64,000 nt of DNA from a virus. Shown one piece after another: positions 28,879-37,134 of the stretch (within the stretch, counting starts at the first letter, position 1; the number at the start of each line of letters is the position of its first letter). Below the pieces are notes generated by a model that made no database searches, was not told the origin of the DNA, and saw nothing but the letters and a program-made list of their open reading frames with translations. The stretch lies in IMG/VR virus record IMGVR_UViG_3300032245_001860, positions 1 through 64,000 of that record. One strand, written 5' to 3'. Both the position numbers and the translations under genes were made by a program.

Positions 28879-30405
28879 TTAATTAATTTGATTACCATTT
28901 TCGTCTAATAATGGCAGGTTATATTTTGCTGCTAAATCTTCCGCAGACATTATTTGATCAAATTTTGTAGCAGATTCATTTCCATAACTTTTTACAATTG
29001 CTATAGGTTTCCAGTTTACTAAAACAAATTCATTAAATTCATCTTCAATAAAATCTTTTTCATCTACTATAAGAGGTAATCTATCTGTCCATCTCATTTG
29101 TCTTTGTCTTGGAGCAAAAACATATTGATTTGTTTGTAGGTCATGGTTTGCTGCTAATGTAACGTGTCCTTTTAGCATTATTCCAGCATTGCCCACCCAT
29201 CTATTTTTGTATGGTGGTTTTTTGTAAGCTATGCATGACATTTCTACATTTGACAGATTCATTCTTGGATCTAATTTTGAAGCTTGTCCATAATGTATAT
29301 ATGTAAGAGAGTTTAAGAATTCTCTATTAGCTTTTTGGTTCCATGTAGCTTTGATGTCATGCATTACATCTCTTTGATCTTCTACCATACCGGGTTGAAA
29401 TTTTTCATTCCATTCTTTTAATTTATCTTCACCGGCCCATTCTGCAGTGTTATCAGGTTGTTTAGTAGTGTTTTGTGTATCTGGTAGTGCAGCTATCTTG
29501 ATTTGATTTGTAATTTGATCAGCTAATTCTAACAATCCATTTTCATCTAAATTATTAGCTATTTTAATTAGTGATGCAATGATTTGTTTTTTCTTTATAT
29601 TTTTTGCAACTGAGGTTTTTTGTAAATTTTCTATTTCTTCTTCTGTTGGTGTTAGGTAATCTTTTAGTTCTTCGTGAGCATTTAATTTATCTTCATACCT
29701 TGGTTTATATGCTCTTTCTGCATCATAAATTTCTGTTTCATTTGTCCATTGTTGTTCAAGCCATTCGTTCATGGCTTGCACTTCGGATCTGAATTCTGTA
29801 GGTAATATTTCACTTATTTTGAGTAGTGCAGGAAGAACACGTCTTATATTAGTTTTATTTGTATCTCTATAAACACTTTTAAGTTTTTTGAATTCTCTTC
29901 TTAGTCTATATGTTAATGCAAACTCGCCTTTTTCAATCATTTCTTTGAATTGATCTTTGAGTCTTGTGTTGCCTTCTTTCTTGGTAAATATATAATCATG
30001 AAGAAGATTGACAAACTTTGGAGAATCGATTAGTAGGTCTTGAAAATCATTATTAATATGTCCAGTGCCTTCATAGTCTCTTATAACGTCTGCAAAGAAT
30101 TTATCAGGTGTCCAGTCAATTTTAGTTTCTGGAAAAAATGGTAATTTGACTTTTGGTAATGGTTTTCCATATCCTGCAACATCTTGGTATAGTGTTTCTA
30201 ATAAATTTTGTGGTGGTAATGGTTCTAAATAATTTCTTTTTAAGTCATAAGTTCCAGGATGGTCAAGTCTTTGTGGAGGTAAGTTGAGGATAGCAAGTCT
30301 TGTAGCAAGATTTTGTATTTCATCACTATATCTGTATTGTTCTTGTTGATCAAGAGTATCAGAAATATCATATAAATTAGCTATTACTTGTCTATTATTC
30401 ATCAT
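28879..30405 (-). CDS. Large tagged protein of unknown function, 508 residues
   Basis: Two copies of the recurring helix-hairpin tag: near the N-terminus (QVIANLYDISDTLDQQEQYR) and near residue 275 (IIASLIKIANNLDENGLLEL, then ADQI). The region after the second tag (about 330-500) looks like a separate globular domain. I recognise no enzyme motif. The internal tag may mean an old fusion of two tagged genes. The start overlaps the next upstream gene by 4 nt. Confidence 0.65.
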   Translation of the reverse strand: MMNNRQVIANLYDISDTLDQQEQYRYSDEIQNLATRLAILNLPPQRLDHPGTYDLKRNYLEPLPPQNLLETLYQDVAGYGKPLPKVKLPFFPETKIDWTPDKFFADVIRDYEGTGHINNDFQDLLIDSPKFVNLLHDYIFTKKEGNTRLKDQFKEMIEKGEFALTYRLRREFKKLKSVYRDTNKTNIRRVLPALLKISEILPTEFRSEVQAMNEWLEQQWTNETEIYDAERAYKPRYEDKLNAHEELKDYLTPTEEEIENLQKTSVAKNIKKKQIIASLIKIANNLDENGLLELADQITNQIKIAALPDTQNTTKQPDNTAEWAGEDKLKEWNEKFQPGMVEDQRDVMHDIKATWNQKANREFLNSLTYIHYGQASKLDPRMNLSNVEMSCIAYKKPPYKNRWVGNAGIMLKGHVTLAANHDLQTNQYVFAPRQRQMRWTDRLPLIVDEKDFIEDEFNEFVLVNWKPIAIVKSYGNESATKFDQIMSAEDLAAKYNLPLLDENGNQIN

Positions 30406-30806
30406 TGATCCAACTTATCGTCTAAATCTCTTGCGCTATCAAAATCCATATTTTCTACAAGTAATGAAGATATTTTGTTTCCAGCTTCTTGTAGATTTTG
30501 TATTAGATCTCTTCTATGATAATAAAACATAGAGTCATCAGGGCCTTCTTCATTTTCAAGCAATTCTGGTAATGAATTTGCGGTATTGATGATTGTTAGG
30601 ATTTGTGATTTTAGGTTATCTAAAATCACATCAACATTACTAAAATCTTGTTGTATTTCTGGTTTTTGATCACCTGGCATAATAATATCGTCAGGAGAAA
30701 CATCATAAGCTAATTTAGTAAGAGAATTAGCTTCTTTATAATAGCCAGAATTATCAAGTGTATTTGCTATTTTAATTAGTGATGATACTATTTGTTTATT
30801 ATTCAT
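30402..30806 (-). CDS. Tagged protein, 134 residues
   Basis: N-terminal tag QIVSSLIKIANTLDNSGYYK then EANSLTKLAYD, followed by an acidic region and a C-terminal helical part ending DFDSARDLDDKLDQ. Start at 30806 (MNNKQ), matching the tagged N-termini of its neighbours. Confidence 0.6.
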   Translation of the reverse strand: MNNKQIVSSLIKIANTLDNSGYYKEANSLTKLAYDVSPDDIIMPGDQKPEIQQDFSNVDVILDNLKSQILTIINTANSLPELLENEEGPDDSMFYYHRRDLIQNLQEAGNKISSLLVENMDFDSARDLDDKLDQ

Positions 30807-30814
30807 TTTATTAT

Positions 30815-30846
30815 AGAAACAAGTGGTAAGTAAAATTACCACTTGT
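30815..30846. other. Stem-loop between tagged genes
   Basis: AAGTGGTAA / TTACCACTT with a 6-nt loop; the T-run lies on the plus side, so it is a poor terminator for the minus-strand operon and may act in RNA processing. Confidence 0.5.
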
Positions 30847-30860
30847 TTTTGTTATTTAAA

Positions 30861-31325
30861 TTATCTTAAAGAATTCATTATTTGATTTTTAATTTCTTCG
30901 TATCTATTTTTTTGTTCTCTATTCATTGTCATATTTTCTGCAACTAAATCATCTAAATCTCTGAACACATCTCCCATTTCTGAATGAGTTGGGTTATTGT
31001 AATCTTTGGAGTAATCTTCACGCAGTTTGTCAGCAGGATGATTTCCATGCATATCCATCATACTGCTAATTTCATCTAATCCATTTGAAAGATCCATAGT
31101 TGAATCATTTTCATCTTCGCCATATCCACAGTCAAAACATACACCATCTTCATCAAGATATTCACCACAATCTGGGCAGATACCATAATCTTCTGTGTTA
31201 TATTCATCGTCCTTAGCGATTCTTGACATCACTTTTGTCACTGTGTTGGCTTCTGTAAAAAGGCCAGTATTATCGAGTTCATTTGCGATCTTGTTTAAGG
31301 ATGCAACTATTTGTCTTTTGTTCAT
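30861..31325 (-). CDS. Tagged protein with zinc ribbon, 154 residues
   Basis: N-terminal tag QIVASLNKIANELDNTGLFT then EANTVTKV, followed at about residues 50-70 by a zinc ribbon (CPDCGEYLDEDGVCFDCGYG). The C-terminal half is helical. ATG 31325 with AAGGA upstream. Function unknown. Confidence 0.65.
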   Translation of the reverse strand: MNKRQIVASLNKIANELDNTGLFTEANTVTKVMSRIAKDDEYNTEDYGICPDCGEYLDEDGVCFDCGYGEDENDSTMDLSNGLDEISSMMDMHGNHPADKLREDYSKDYNNPTHSEMGDVFRDLDDLVAENMTMNREQKNRYEEIKNQIMNSLR

Positions 31326-31404
31326 ATTTTTTTCCTTTTGAGAGGGGTTCATTATATTTTTACAATTATAGAAAAGTAATCCCTTTCTCTTTTATAATTA
31401 GGAT

Positions 31405-31641
31405 ATGTTTTTAATTTTTGGTGTTGAGTTTTTGACATATACATTTTTTGCTTACACTTCTGAAAATTTTGTAGCTTGGTTTTTGTATATTTTATGTTTA
31501 TGGATAAGTGGTTATTATTGTTGGAAGTATATTTTTGAGAAAGTGAAAACATATAGGTTGGCTTATGTATTTTTATCTAATATTATTTTTTCATTTATAT
31601 TAGTGTGTAAGCTTCTTGATATGTGGTACTCAAATTTATAA
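31405..31641 (+). CDS. Membrane protein, 78 residues
   Basis: Two or three membrane helices (VAWFLYILCLWISGYYCW and VFLSNIIFSFILVCKLLD). TATAAT and AGGA lie just upstream of the ATG. Role unknown. Confidence 0.5.
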   Translation: MFLIFGVEFLTYTFFAYTSENFVAWFLYILCLWISGYYCWKYIFEKVKTYRLAYVFLSNIIFSFILVCKLLDMWYSNL

Positions 31642-31726
31642 ACATCTTGTATCAATTAGAACCGCCATTTATAGGCTAAATAGTGAAAAAAGTTGCGACG
31701 GATTGTAGATGACGCAGTAGATAAAT

Positions 31727-31760
31727 AAAAAAGAGGGGCAAAAACCCCTCTTTTTTATTT
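31727..31760 (+). terminator. Terminator
   Basis: AAAAAGAGGGG / CCCCTCTTTTTT around CAAAAA. Confidence 0.85.
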
Positions 31761-31794
31761 ATAGTATGCGGCAGATAGTTTGTACAAGAAGAAT

Positions 31795-32730
31795 ATGGAT
31801 CAAACAAAAAGAGTGTTGATTAATGTTCAAAATAATATAAGCATTTACATTGAATTATTAAACGCAATAGAAGCAAATATTTTAGCAATTGATAAAGATG
31901 GTAATGAATCAAGAAAAAAGTTTGAAGATTCAATTTCTTATGTTAGTGGTAATCATAAGTTTAAAATGAAGTATGCTGATTTTTGCAATTTGTTATTGAA
32001 AAATAATCAATCTCTTTCTTTGAATTTGATAATTGAAAGAGCTGAAAAGTGCAATAAGACAATTATATTTTATCATGGCAAAAATAAGAAAAATGAGCAA
32101 GTTTGGGGAGTCAAGTGTTTGTTGTGTGGGCATGAGGCTAAAAAGTTTGCAAGATGGTTTAATCAATGTTCTGGTTGCAATAATTTATATAAAGTCACTT
32201 GTCATGATGAATTTATAGTTGCAGCGAATGAAAAACATATAAATAAATATTTATATGATGATCTTTACATAAATGCTGTTACTAAAATAAATATTTTTTG
32301 CACTATGTGTAAAACATTTTTCAAGCAAACACCTCACAATCATTTAAAAGGAACAGGTTGTCCTAAGTGTAAAATATCCAAAGGCGAATTAAGGATAGAA
32401 AAATACTTAATTAAGAGAAAAAGAAATTATACTTGGCAAAAAGATTTTGATGATTTGAGACATAAACTTAAATTGAAACTTGATTTTTTTTGTCCTGATG
32501 AAAAAACTATAATTGAGTTTGATGGTGAAGGGCATTATCTTCTTTCTTTTTATATTGCCAAGAGAGTGAAAGATCCTGAAAAAGCTTTGAGAGAAGTAAA
32601 ATTAAGGGATGAAATAAAAAATGCTTGGGCAAAAGCAAATGGTTACACAATTATTAGGATACCATATTGGGATTTTGATAGAATTGAAGAGATATTAGAT
32701 GCGCATTTTGAGGGAAAATATGCAAAGTAA
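31795..32730 (+). CDS. Zinc-finger / Vsr-like endonuclease
   Basis: 311 residues. Residues about 100-200 hold CxxC pairs of zinc fingers (CLLCGHEAKKFARWFNQCSG, CTMCKTFF, CPKC). The C-terminal third is a PD-(D/E)XK-like nuclease resembling Vsr and the EDxHD homing endonucleases: KLKLDFFCPDEKTIIEFDGE, GHY, then a K-rich helix and WAKANGYTIIRIPYWDF. It nicks or cuts DNA; in phages such genes are mostly homing nucleases. It stands alone behind a terminator. Confidence 0.8.
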   Translation: MDQTKRVLINVQNNISIYIELLNAIEANILAIDKDGNESRKKFEDSISYVSGNHKFKMKYADFCNLLLKNNQSLSLNLIIERAEKCNKTIIFYHGKNKKNEQVWGVKCLLCGHEAKKFARWFNQCSGCNNLYKVTCHDEFIVAANEKHINKYLYDDLYINAVTKINIFCTMCKTFFKQTPHNHLKGTGCPKCKISKGELRIEKYLIKRKRNYTWQKDFDDLRHKLKLKLDFFCPDEKTIIEFDGEGHYLLSFYIAKRVKDPEKALREVKLRDEIKNAWAKANGYTIIRIPYWDFDRIEEILDAHFEGKYAK

Positions 32731-32944
32731 AGAAGTGTATCAAGGTTTAAGTTTTGTAAATAATTTTATTGCGCTTGTTAATATTTTAATATGGCGAGAT
32801 TTATTTTTAATGTTTTTGTGTGGGTTTAATTGTTGTGTATTTGCTTTAAAAATATATTACCCCAATCATACAACAACAAAAGTTATTAGTACAGTTGGGG
32901 CAATTACAATATTTTTAGTATTTGCTTTTAGAATATTTTTCTAA
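32720..32944 (+). CDS. Small membrane protein, 74 residues
   Basis: Two membrane segments (DLFLMFLCGFNCCVFAL and VGAITIFLVFAFRIFF). ATG 32720 with GAGGG 5 nt upstream, overlapping the nuclease gene by 11 nt. Confidence 0.55.
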   Translation: MQSKEVYQGLSFVNNFIALVNILIWRDLFLMFLCGFNCCVFALKIYYPNHTTTKVISTVGAITIFLVFAFRIFF

Positions 32945-33286
32945 TTATTTATTTGTATGTCTGGATTTTAACTTTTGTTGGATATGTCTTTCATCTACAC
33001 CTTTATTTGTAGAGTCCACCATAAATCCAAGAGGTTGATCATATGAACCTCTTCTTGAATATAATCCAGCTTTGTCTAAAAGATCTTCAAAAAACTCATC
33101 ATATTCATTATGATGTAATTTTTTAAGTCTATCTTGAATATGTTCAGTCACTTCATCATGATATTTATTTAGACCATCTTGAAGTGTTTCATAAGTTTCT
33201 TCAGTTCTCACTTCTTCAAGTTGTTCTTCTTTATTATCCATTCTTTCTTTTTGTTGTAATAATGCAGTTTTTATAAATTTAGCCAT
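32945..33286 (-). CDS. Acidic helical protein, 113 residues
   Basis: MAKFIKTALLQQKERMDNKE, then a charged helix. GAGGTG 5 nt before the ATG. No recognised family. Confidence 0.55.
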   Translation of the reverse strand: MAKFIKTALLQQKERMDNKEEQLEEVRTEETYETLQDGLNKYHDEVTEHIQDRLKKLHHNEYDEFFEDLLDKAGLYSRRGSYDQPLGFMVDSTNKGVDERHIQQKLKSRHTNK

Positions 33287-33525
33287 AAGAATCACCTCTT
33301 CTTAATTATTCTTTTTCTTTTTCCAATAATACTTTGAGTCGAACCTCATTTGTATAAATTTGGTATGTTATATTCTTTCATTTTATTTATAAAATTTCTT
33401 TTATTTTTGATTTTATCTTTTTCAGCATTGTTTATTTTGTCTATGGCAATGATCTCTAATTATATTTGTCAAGGGCTTTTAGATTCGGATTATGAATAAA
33501 ACTATAGTTTTTTAGGAGAAAAAAA
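33287..33525. other. AT-rich gap
   Basis: About 240 nt with no supported gene. A TTGTCA and AGGAG near its right end serve the 33526 gene. Nothing else is clear. Confidence 0.5.
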
Positions 33526-33894
33526 ATGAAAGATGTAATTGCAAAGTTATTAAAAACTGCGAATGATTTAGATGCTATTGGTATGTTCAGTGATGCTAAT
33601 TCTTTAACAAGGTTAGCTTATGATTTTAACAATCCAGAAAAAGAAGAGATAGTGGATGATTCTTTTGTCAATGCGGATGAGCATGAAGAGTTGATGAGAG
33701 TATTAGATGAGATGTCTAACTCTGGCGAAATCGATGACACTCAAGTTCAGCATATTATGGAAATTATTCAAGAAGGCAATCCATCAGCTCATTCTTGGGA
33801 AAAAGAAGAGTTAGTAGATGATTCATTAGCTATGGATATGCCAGTAAAGCAATTTTCAGATAAGAAGAAAAATTACAGTATCAAGGTTTTATAA
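33526..33894 (+). CDS. Tagged acidic protein, 122 residues
   Basis: N-terminal tag DVIAKLLKTANDLDAIGMFS then DANSLTRLAYDF. The rest is acidic and likely unstructured. AGGAG precedes the ATG. First gene of a five-gene chain with the three giant paralogues. Confidence 0.65.
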   Translation: MKDVIAKLLKTANDLDAIGMFSDANSLTRLAYDFNNPEKEEIVDDSFVNADEHEELMRVLDEMSNSGEIDDTQVQHIMEIIQEGNPSAHSWEKEELVDDSLAMDMPVKQFSDKKKNYSIKVL

Positions 33895-34139
33895 TGAATA
33901 GAAATTTTGTTATTTTTGATGTAAGTGAAATTCCATTAATTGATTTTACTACAGTTATGGAAACTTCTCCAGATACATTGAGATTGTCAGTCGATGGCAC
34001 TAAAACATTTGTCAAGTGGGAAAATGAAGAACCTGCTTGTATTTCTCTTTTAACTACAAAAACACAAATTTATTCCTACGAAGAAATTTTAGAAATTTTA
34101 GCTGGACCTGAATGGACTCCAGTTATGCCTCCAGTGTAA
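33894..34139 (+). CDS. Unknown protein, 81 residues
   Basis: TAATG overlap with the tagged gene before it. Beta-strand-rich (NRNFVIFDVSEIPLIDFTTV). No recognised family. Confidence 0.55.
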   Translation: MNRNFVIFDVSEIPLIDFTTVMETSPDTLRLSVDGTKTFVKWENEEPACISLLTTKTQIYSYEEILEILAGPEWTPVMPPV

Positions 34140-34140
34140 A

Positions 34141-37134
34141 ATGAAAAAATTAAGTTATAGAATTGTAATATCTGGTATCAAAGAAGATATTGAAGCGCTT
34201 TGCAAACATATTGGCTTTACTGATCCTGAATATATAAAAGTTGTTAGGCAAAAAGTTGATGACTACAAAGGTTATCAAGTTTTTGCTGCTTGGTTATATA
34301 TTAGGGATGTTGAACCTGAATCATATGTTGTTGCATTGAATAAATATGTTAAAGCCAGACAATTAGATCCTTCAAAAATAAAAGTCACTAAAGATGCTGT
34401 TTCTATTAATGACAATGTTTTTAAGGATAAAATTGAGCTTACTGAATATATCCATTCTACATTCCCCATTATGCAAGTTGAGCAAAAAAAAGATAATGAG
34501 GAAGTAAAAAGCGAAGATCCAGTAATTGTCAACAAAGATAATTCTATAAAAATATATGAAGTTAATAGTGCAGATGATGGTAGAAGATTAGTTGGTGATG
34601 ACACTTCTTGGTGTATTGGGTACAAAGGCCCAAGTAATATGTGGCAGGGTTATAGAGACACCAAAGAATCTTCATTTTTTATTGTTTTTGATAATAATCC
34701 TCCTACTCCTGATCAAAGAAAAGTTGCGATTGATTTTACTTTTAGAGGTGTAGAACTTACTGATATACCTAATCGCACAGGTACACAATTGACTAATGGT
34801 ATGGATTGGGATGCTTATTCTAATTATCTTAAAAGTAGAGGGATTAATTTAGAAGCAAAAAGAGTTAATCCTAATACTGGTCAAGAAGAAAAGATACTTC
34901 AAAATAAACCTGTATCTCCTGAAGAAAAAATTCAAAAAGCAACATTTTCTACTGTAAATATGACTTCTGCCAGAATATTAGAAAAAAATACTGTTATGTT
35001 ATGGCAGTCTGGTAAATGCGAAATATATACGGGTACTCTTAACAGAAATTTTTTAGTTGAGCACGTTTTTCCTAAAGACCCAAAACAAACTTATCTTCAA
35101 TATCCTGATGACCGCACTGATTTTTTGATTACTATTGACAATCCAGATGCTATTTATTACACAGCAAGATGGATGTCTCAAGGAAAACCATTTACAGATG
35201 AAATATTAACATTTCTTATGAAATCTGTTGGTGGTGAAGATGTTTTATCAAAATTCTTAAACTCTGGCGCTGAAGTTCAAGACTCTCAATACAAAATTAT
35301 AAGAGAAAATAAAAGCTTATGGAAAACATACATAAGAACACAAATAATTAAGGCTGAGCAAACTGGGTACTATACACTTCCTTTTGAATATTTCAAAGAC
35401 TTAATGAATTCTGGCAACGATAAACTGATTACATATTATTTATCACTTGGCCTTAATGCAAGCCGAGAATTTGATGTCAAATTATTAAGAGATGAATTTC
35501 CAAATTACCTAAAATTATTATTGATGAGTTCGATGGGAGAAAATAAATCAAATCAATTTGCTCCATCAGTGCAACAAATAATAGTTGATACAAAAGATAA
35601 AGAAATTATTCAAAAATTTGTTCAAGTAGCAACAAATGTAACACCAGATATTGCCTCACAAATACAATCTGATCCAGAATTGTTTTTATTTTATAGTAAA
35701 GCTAATTTGGCGAAACCAGGCAGGAATGCATTTTTTGGTGAATTGGGCAATAAAATGGTTGATGCTGTTTTGAGATCTGGTGATAGAGAAGCAGTAAAAA
35801 AGGCAGCTCTTGGTAGGGGCTTTGAATATCGTGATTTTGCCCTGGCTAAAGAAATGGGTGTTTATGATGAAGCAAAGTTATCCATTTTAAATCCTAATAC
35901 TGTTGATCCAGATATATATCAATTATATGATCCTTCCAATCCTTATGATGTGTCATTAGTAGAGCAAATTCAAGATGTAAATGTTTTATCTTATTTGCAT
36001 CCTGAGTGGAGATCAAATTCAAAAGTTTCGATGGCTAATGCAATAATTAATTTTGAAAATAGACCTCATTCTCAAGAAAAACCAATACCTGATTCTGTTT
36101 ATGAACTAATGTTATATTTGATCAATGACAGTGATTATATGGCTTTTATAAGTCAATATGAATTAAGCGAAAGTGAACAAAATAAACTCAAATCTCTTTA
36201 TTCAGAATTGCAAAATTCATTAAAAAATCCAGAATTTGTAAAAACCTTTTTTACCAATTTCCAATTGATTAAGGGCAATACTCCTGGAATCAGTAGAATG
36301 TTTTCAATGATATATAATAATGTATCCGATGTTTTAAATATTCTACCGAGTGAAGCTTTATCAATTCCAGAAGTAAAAGAATATATTGAAGAGTATATAG
36401 AAGATATTAAATTTGAAAGTCTTTTAAAACATATTGATGTACCTTGGTTGTATGAAGAATTTGTGGAAAGTTGCGCTAAAGACCAAGACTTCTTAAGGCA
36501 AAAATTTAATGATTTTTACAATAAAGACAAAGAATTTGCTTTCCATTTTTTAGGTGATTGTTTTGAAAAACAAAAACCAGATTTAGGTTATTTTATTGCT
36601 ATTCCAGTGAACGTAAAAATTAAGGTAGCTTCTATTTATTTTGAAATTTATCCTGACGAAAAAGAAAGTGAAGAGACCTTAAAAAATAATTTTTTTGATT
36701 CTTTACTGATGAATAAAGGAAATAGAAGTTCTATCACTGAACAGCTTTACATATTAAGAAATTTTCCTAAATTATTCTATTATAAAATAGTACATGGTCT
36801 TCTTATGTTAAGATACATTTATCCAGAAATAAGATCTGCATTAAGACAAATGTATCCTAATATAGCCAATTTAATTCTTCAATATGAAACTGAAACAAAA
36901 TATGGAAGTGATTATTTTGATGAAAATACTGAAGAAGTAATGAGAGGGAAAAGACCAGATGAAGTTGAACCAGAACAACAAGATACATTCTATGATGGTC
37001 CCTCTGAAGAAGATTGGCCAAAGCAAGCTTCAATAAAACTTATGGTAAAAGTTGCCCAAAAACTTGATTTAAAAAAGAAATATAAGTTAGCAGATAAGTT
37101 TACAAATATATTGAGAAAATACAATGTTCAATAA
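34141..37134 (+). CDS. Giant tandem paralogue 1, 997 residues
   Basis: N-terminal domain (about 1-110) with a conserved AAWLYIRD and IHSTFP. Core (about 140-260): IYEVNSADDGRRLVGDDTSW, C, then Y....SNMWQGYR, FFIVFDNNPPTPDQRKVAID and LTDIPNRTG. The long C-terminal part is helical and ends with the tag LMVKVAQKLDLKKKYKLADK. The W-C..Y / D...P / beta-strand order is reminiscent of the PcfJ core (HC..Y / D...P / TIEI) seen in two genes at 44-47.7 kb, but I cannot assign a known fold. Possibly a virion or injected protein (inference). Confidence 0.7.
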   Translation: MKKLSYRIVISGIKEDIEALCKHIGFTDPEYIKVVRQKVDDYKGYQVFAAWLYIRDVEPESYVVALNKYVKARQLDPSKIKVTKDAVSINDNVFKDKIELTEYIHSTFPIMQVEQKKDNEEVKSEDPVIVNKDNSIKIYEVNSADDGRRLVGDDTSWCIGYKGPSNMWQGYRDTKESSFFIVFDNNPPTPDQRKVAIDFTFRGVELTDIPNRTGTQLTNGMDWDAYSNYLKSRGINLEAKRVNPNTGQEEKILQNKPVSPEEKIQKATFSTVNMTSARILEKNTVMLWQSGKCEIYTGTLNRNFLVEHVFPKDPKQTYLQYPDDRTDFLITIDNPDAIYYTARWMSQGKPFTDEILTFLMKSVGGEDVLSKFLNSGAEVQDSQYKIIRENKSLWKTYIRTQIIKAEQTGYYTLPFEYFKDLMNSGNDKLITYYLSLGLNASREFDVKLLRDEFPNYLKLLLMSSMGENKSNQFAPSVQQIIVDTKDKEIIQKFVQVATNVTPDIASQIQSDPELFLFYSKANLAKPGRNAFFGELGNKMVDAVLRSGDREAVKKAALGRGFEYRDFALAKEMGVYDEAKLSILNPNTVDPDIYQLYDPSNPYDVSLVEQIQDVNVLSYLHPEWRSNSKVSMANAIINFENRPHSQEKPIPDSVYELMLYLINDSDYMAFISQYELSESEQNKLKSLYSELQNSLKNPEFVKTFFTNFQLIKGNTPGISRMFSMIYNNVSDVLNILPSEALSIPEVKEYIEEYIEDIKFESLLKHIDVPWLYEEFVESCAKDQDFLRQKFNDFYNKDKEFAFHFLGDCFEKQKPDLGYFIAIPVNVKIKVASIYFEIYPDEKESEETLKNNFFDSLLMNKGNRSSITEQLYILRNFPKLFYYKIVHGLLMLRYIYPEIRSALRQMYPNIANLILQYETETKYGSDYFDENTEEVMRGKRPDEVEPEQQDTFYDGPSEEDWPKQASIKLMVKVAQKLDLKKKYKLADKFTNILRKYNVQ

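Noticed and set aside
31352-31552. Minus-strand frame of 66 codons
   Set aside because: Low-complexity Lys/Asn composition and overlap with the membrane-protein gene; no ribosome site.
33300-33480. Minus-strand frame ending NIPNLYK in the AT-rich gap
   Set aside because: It looks partly coding in composition but has no ATG/GTG/TTG start with a ribosome site; not enough to call.
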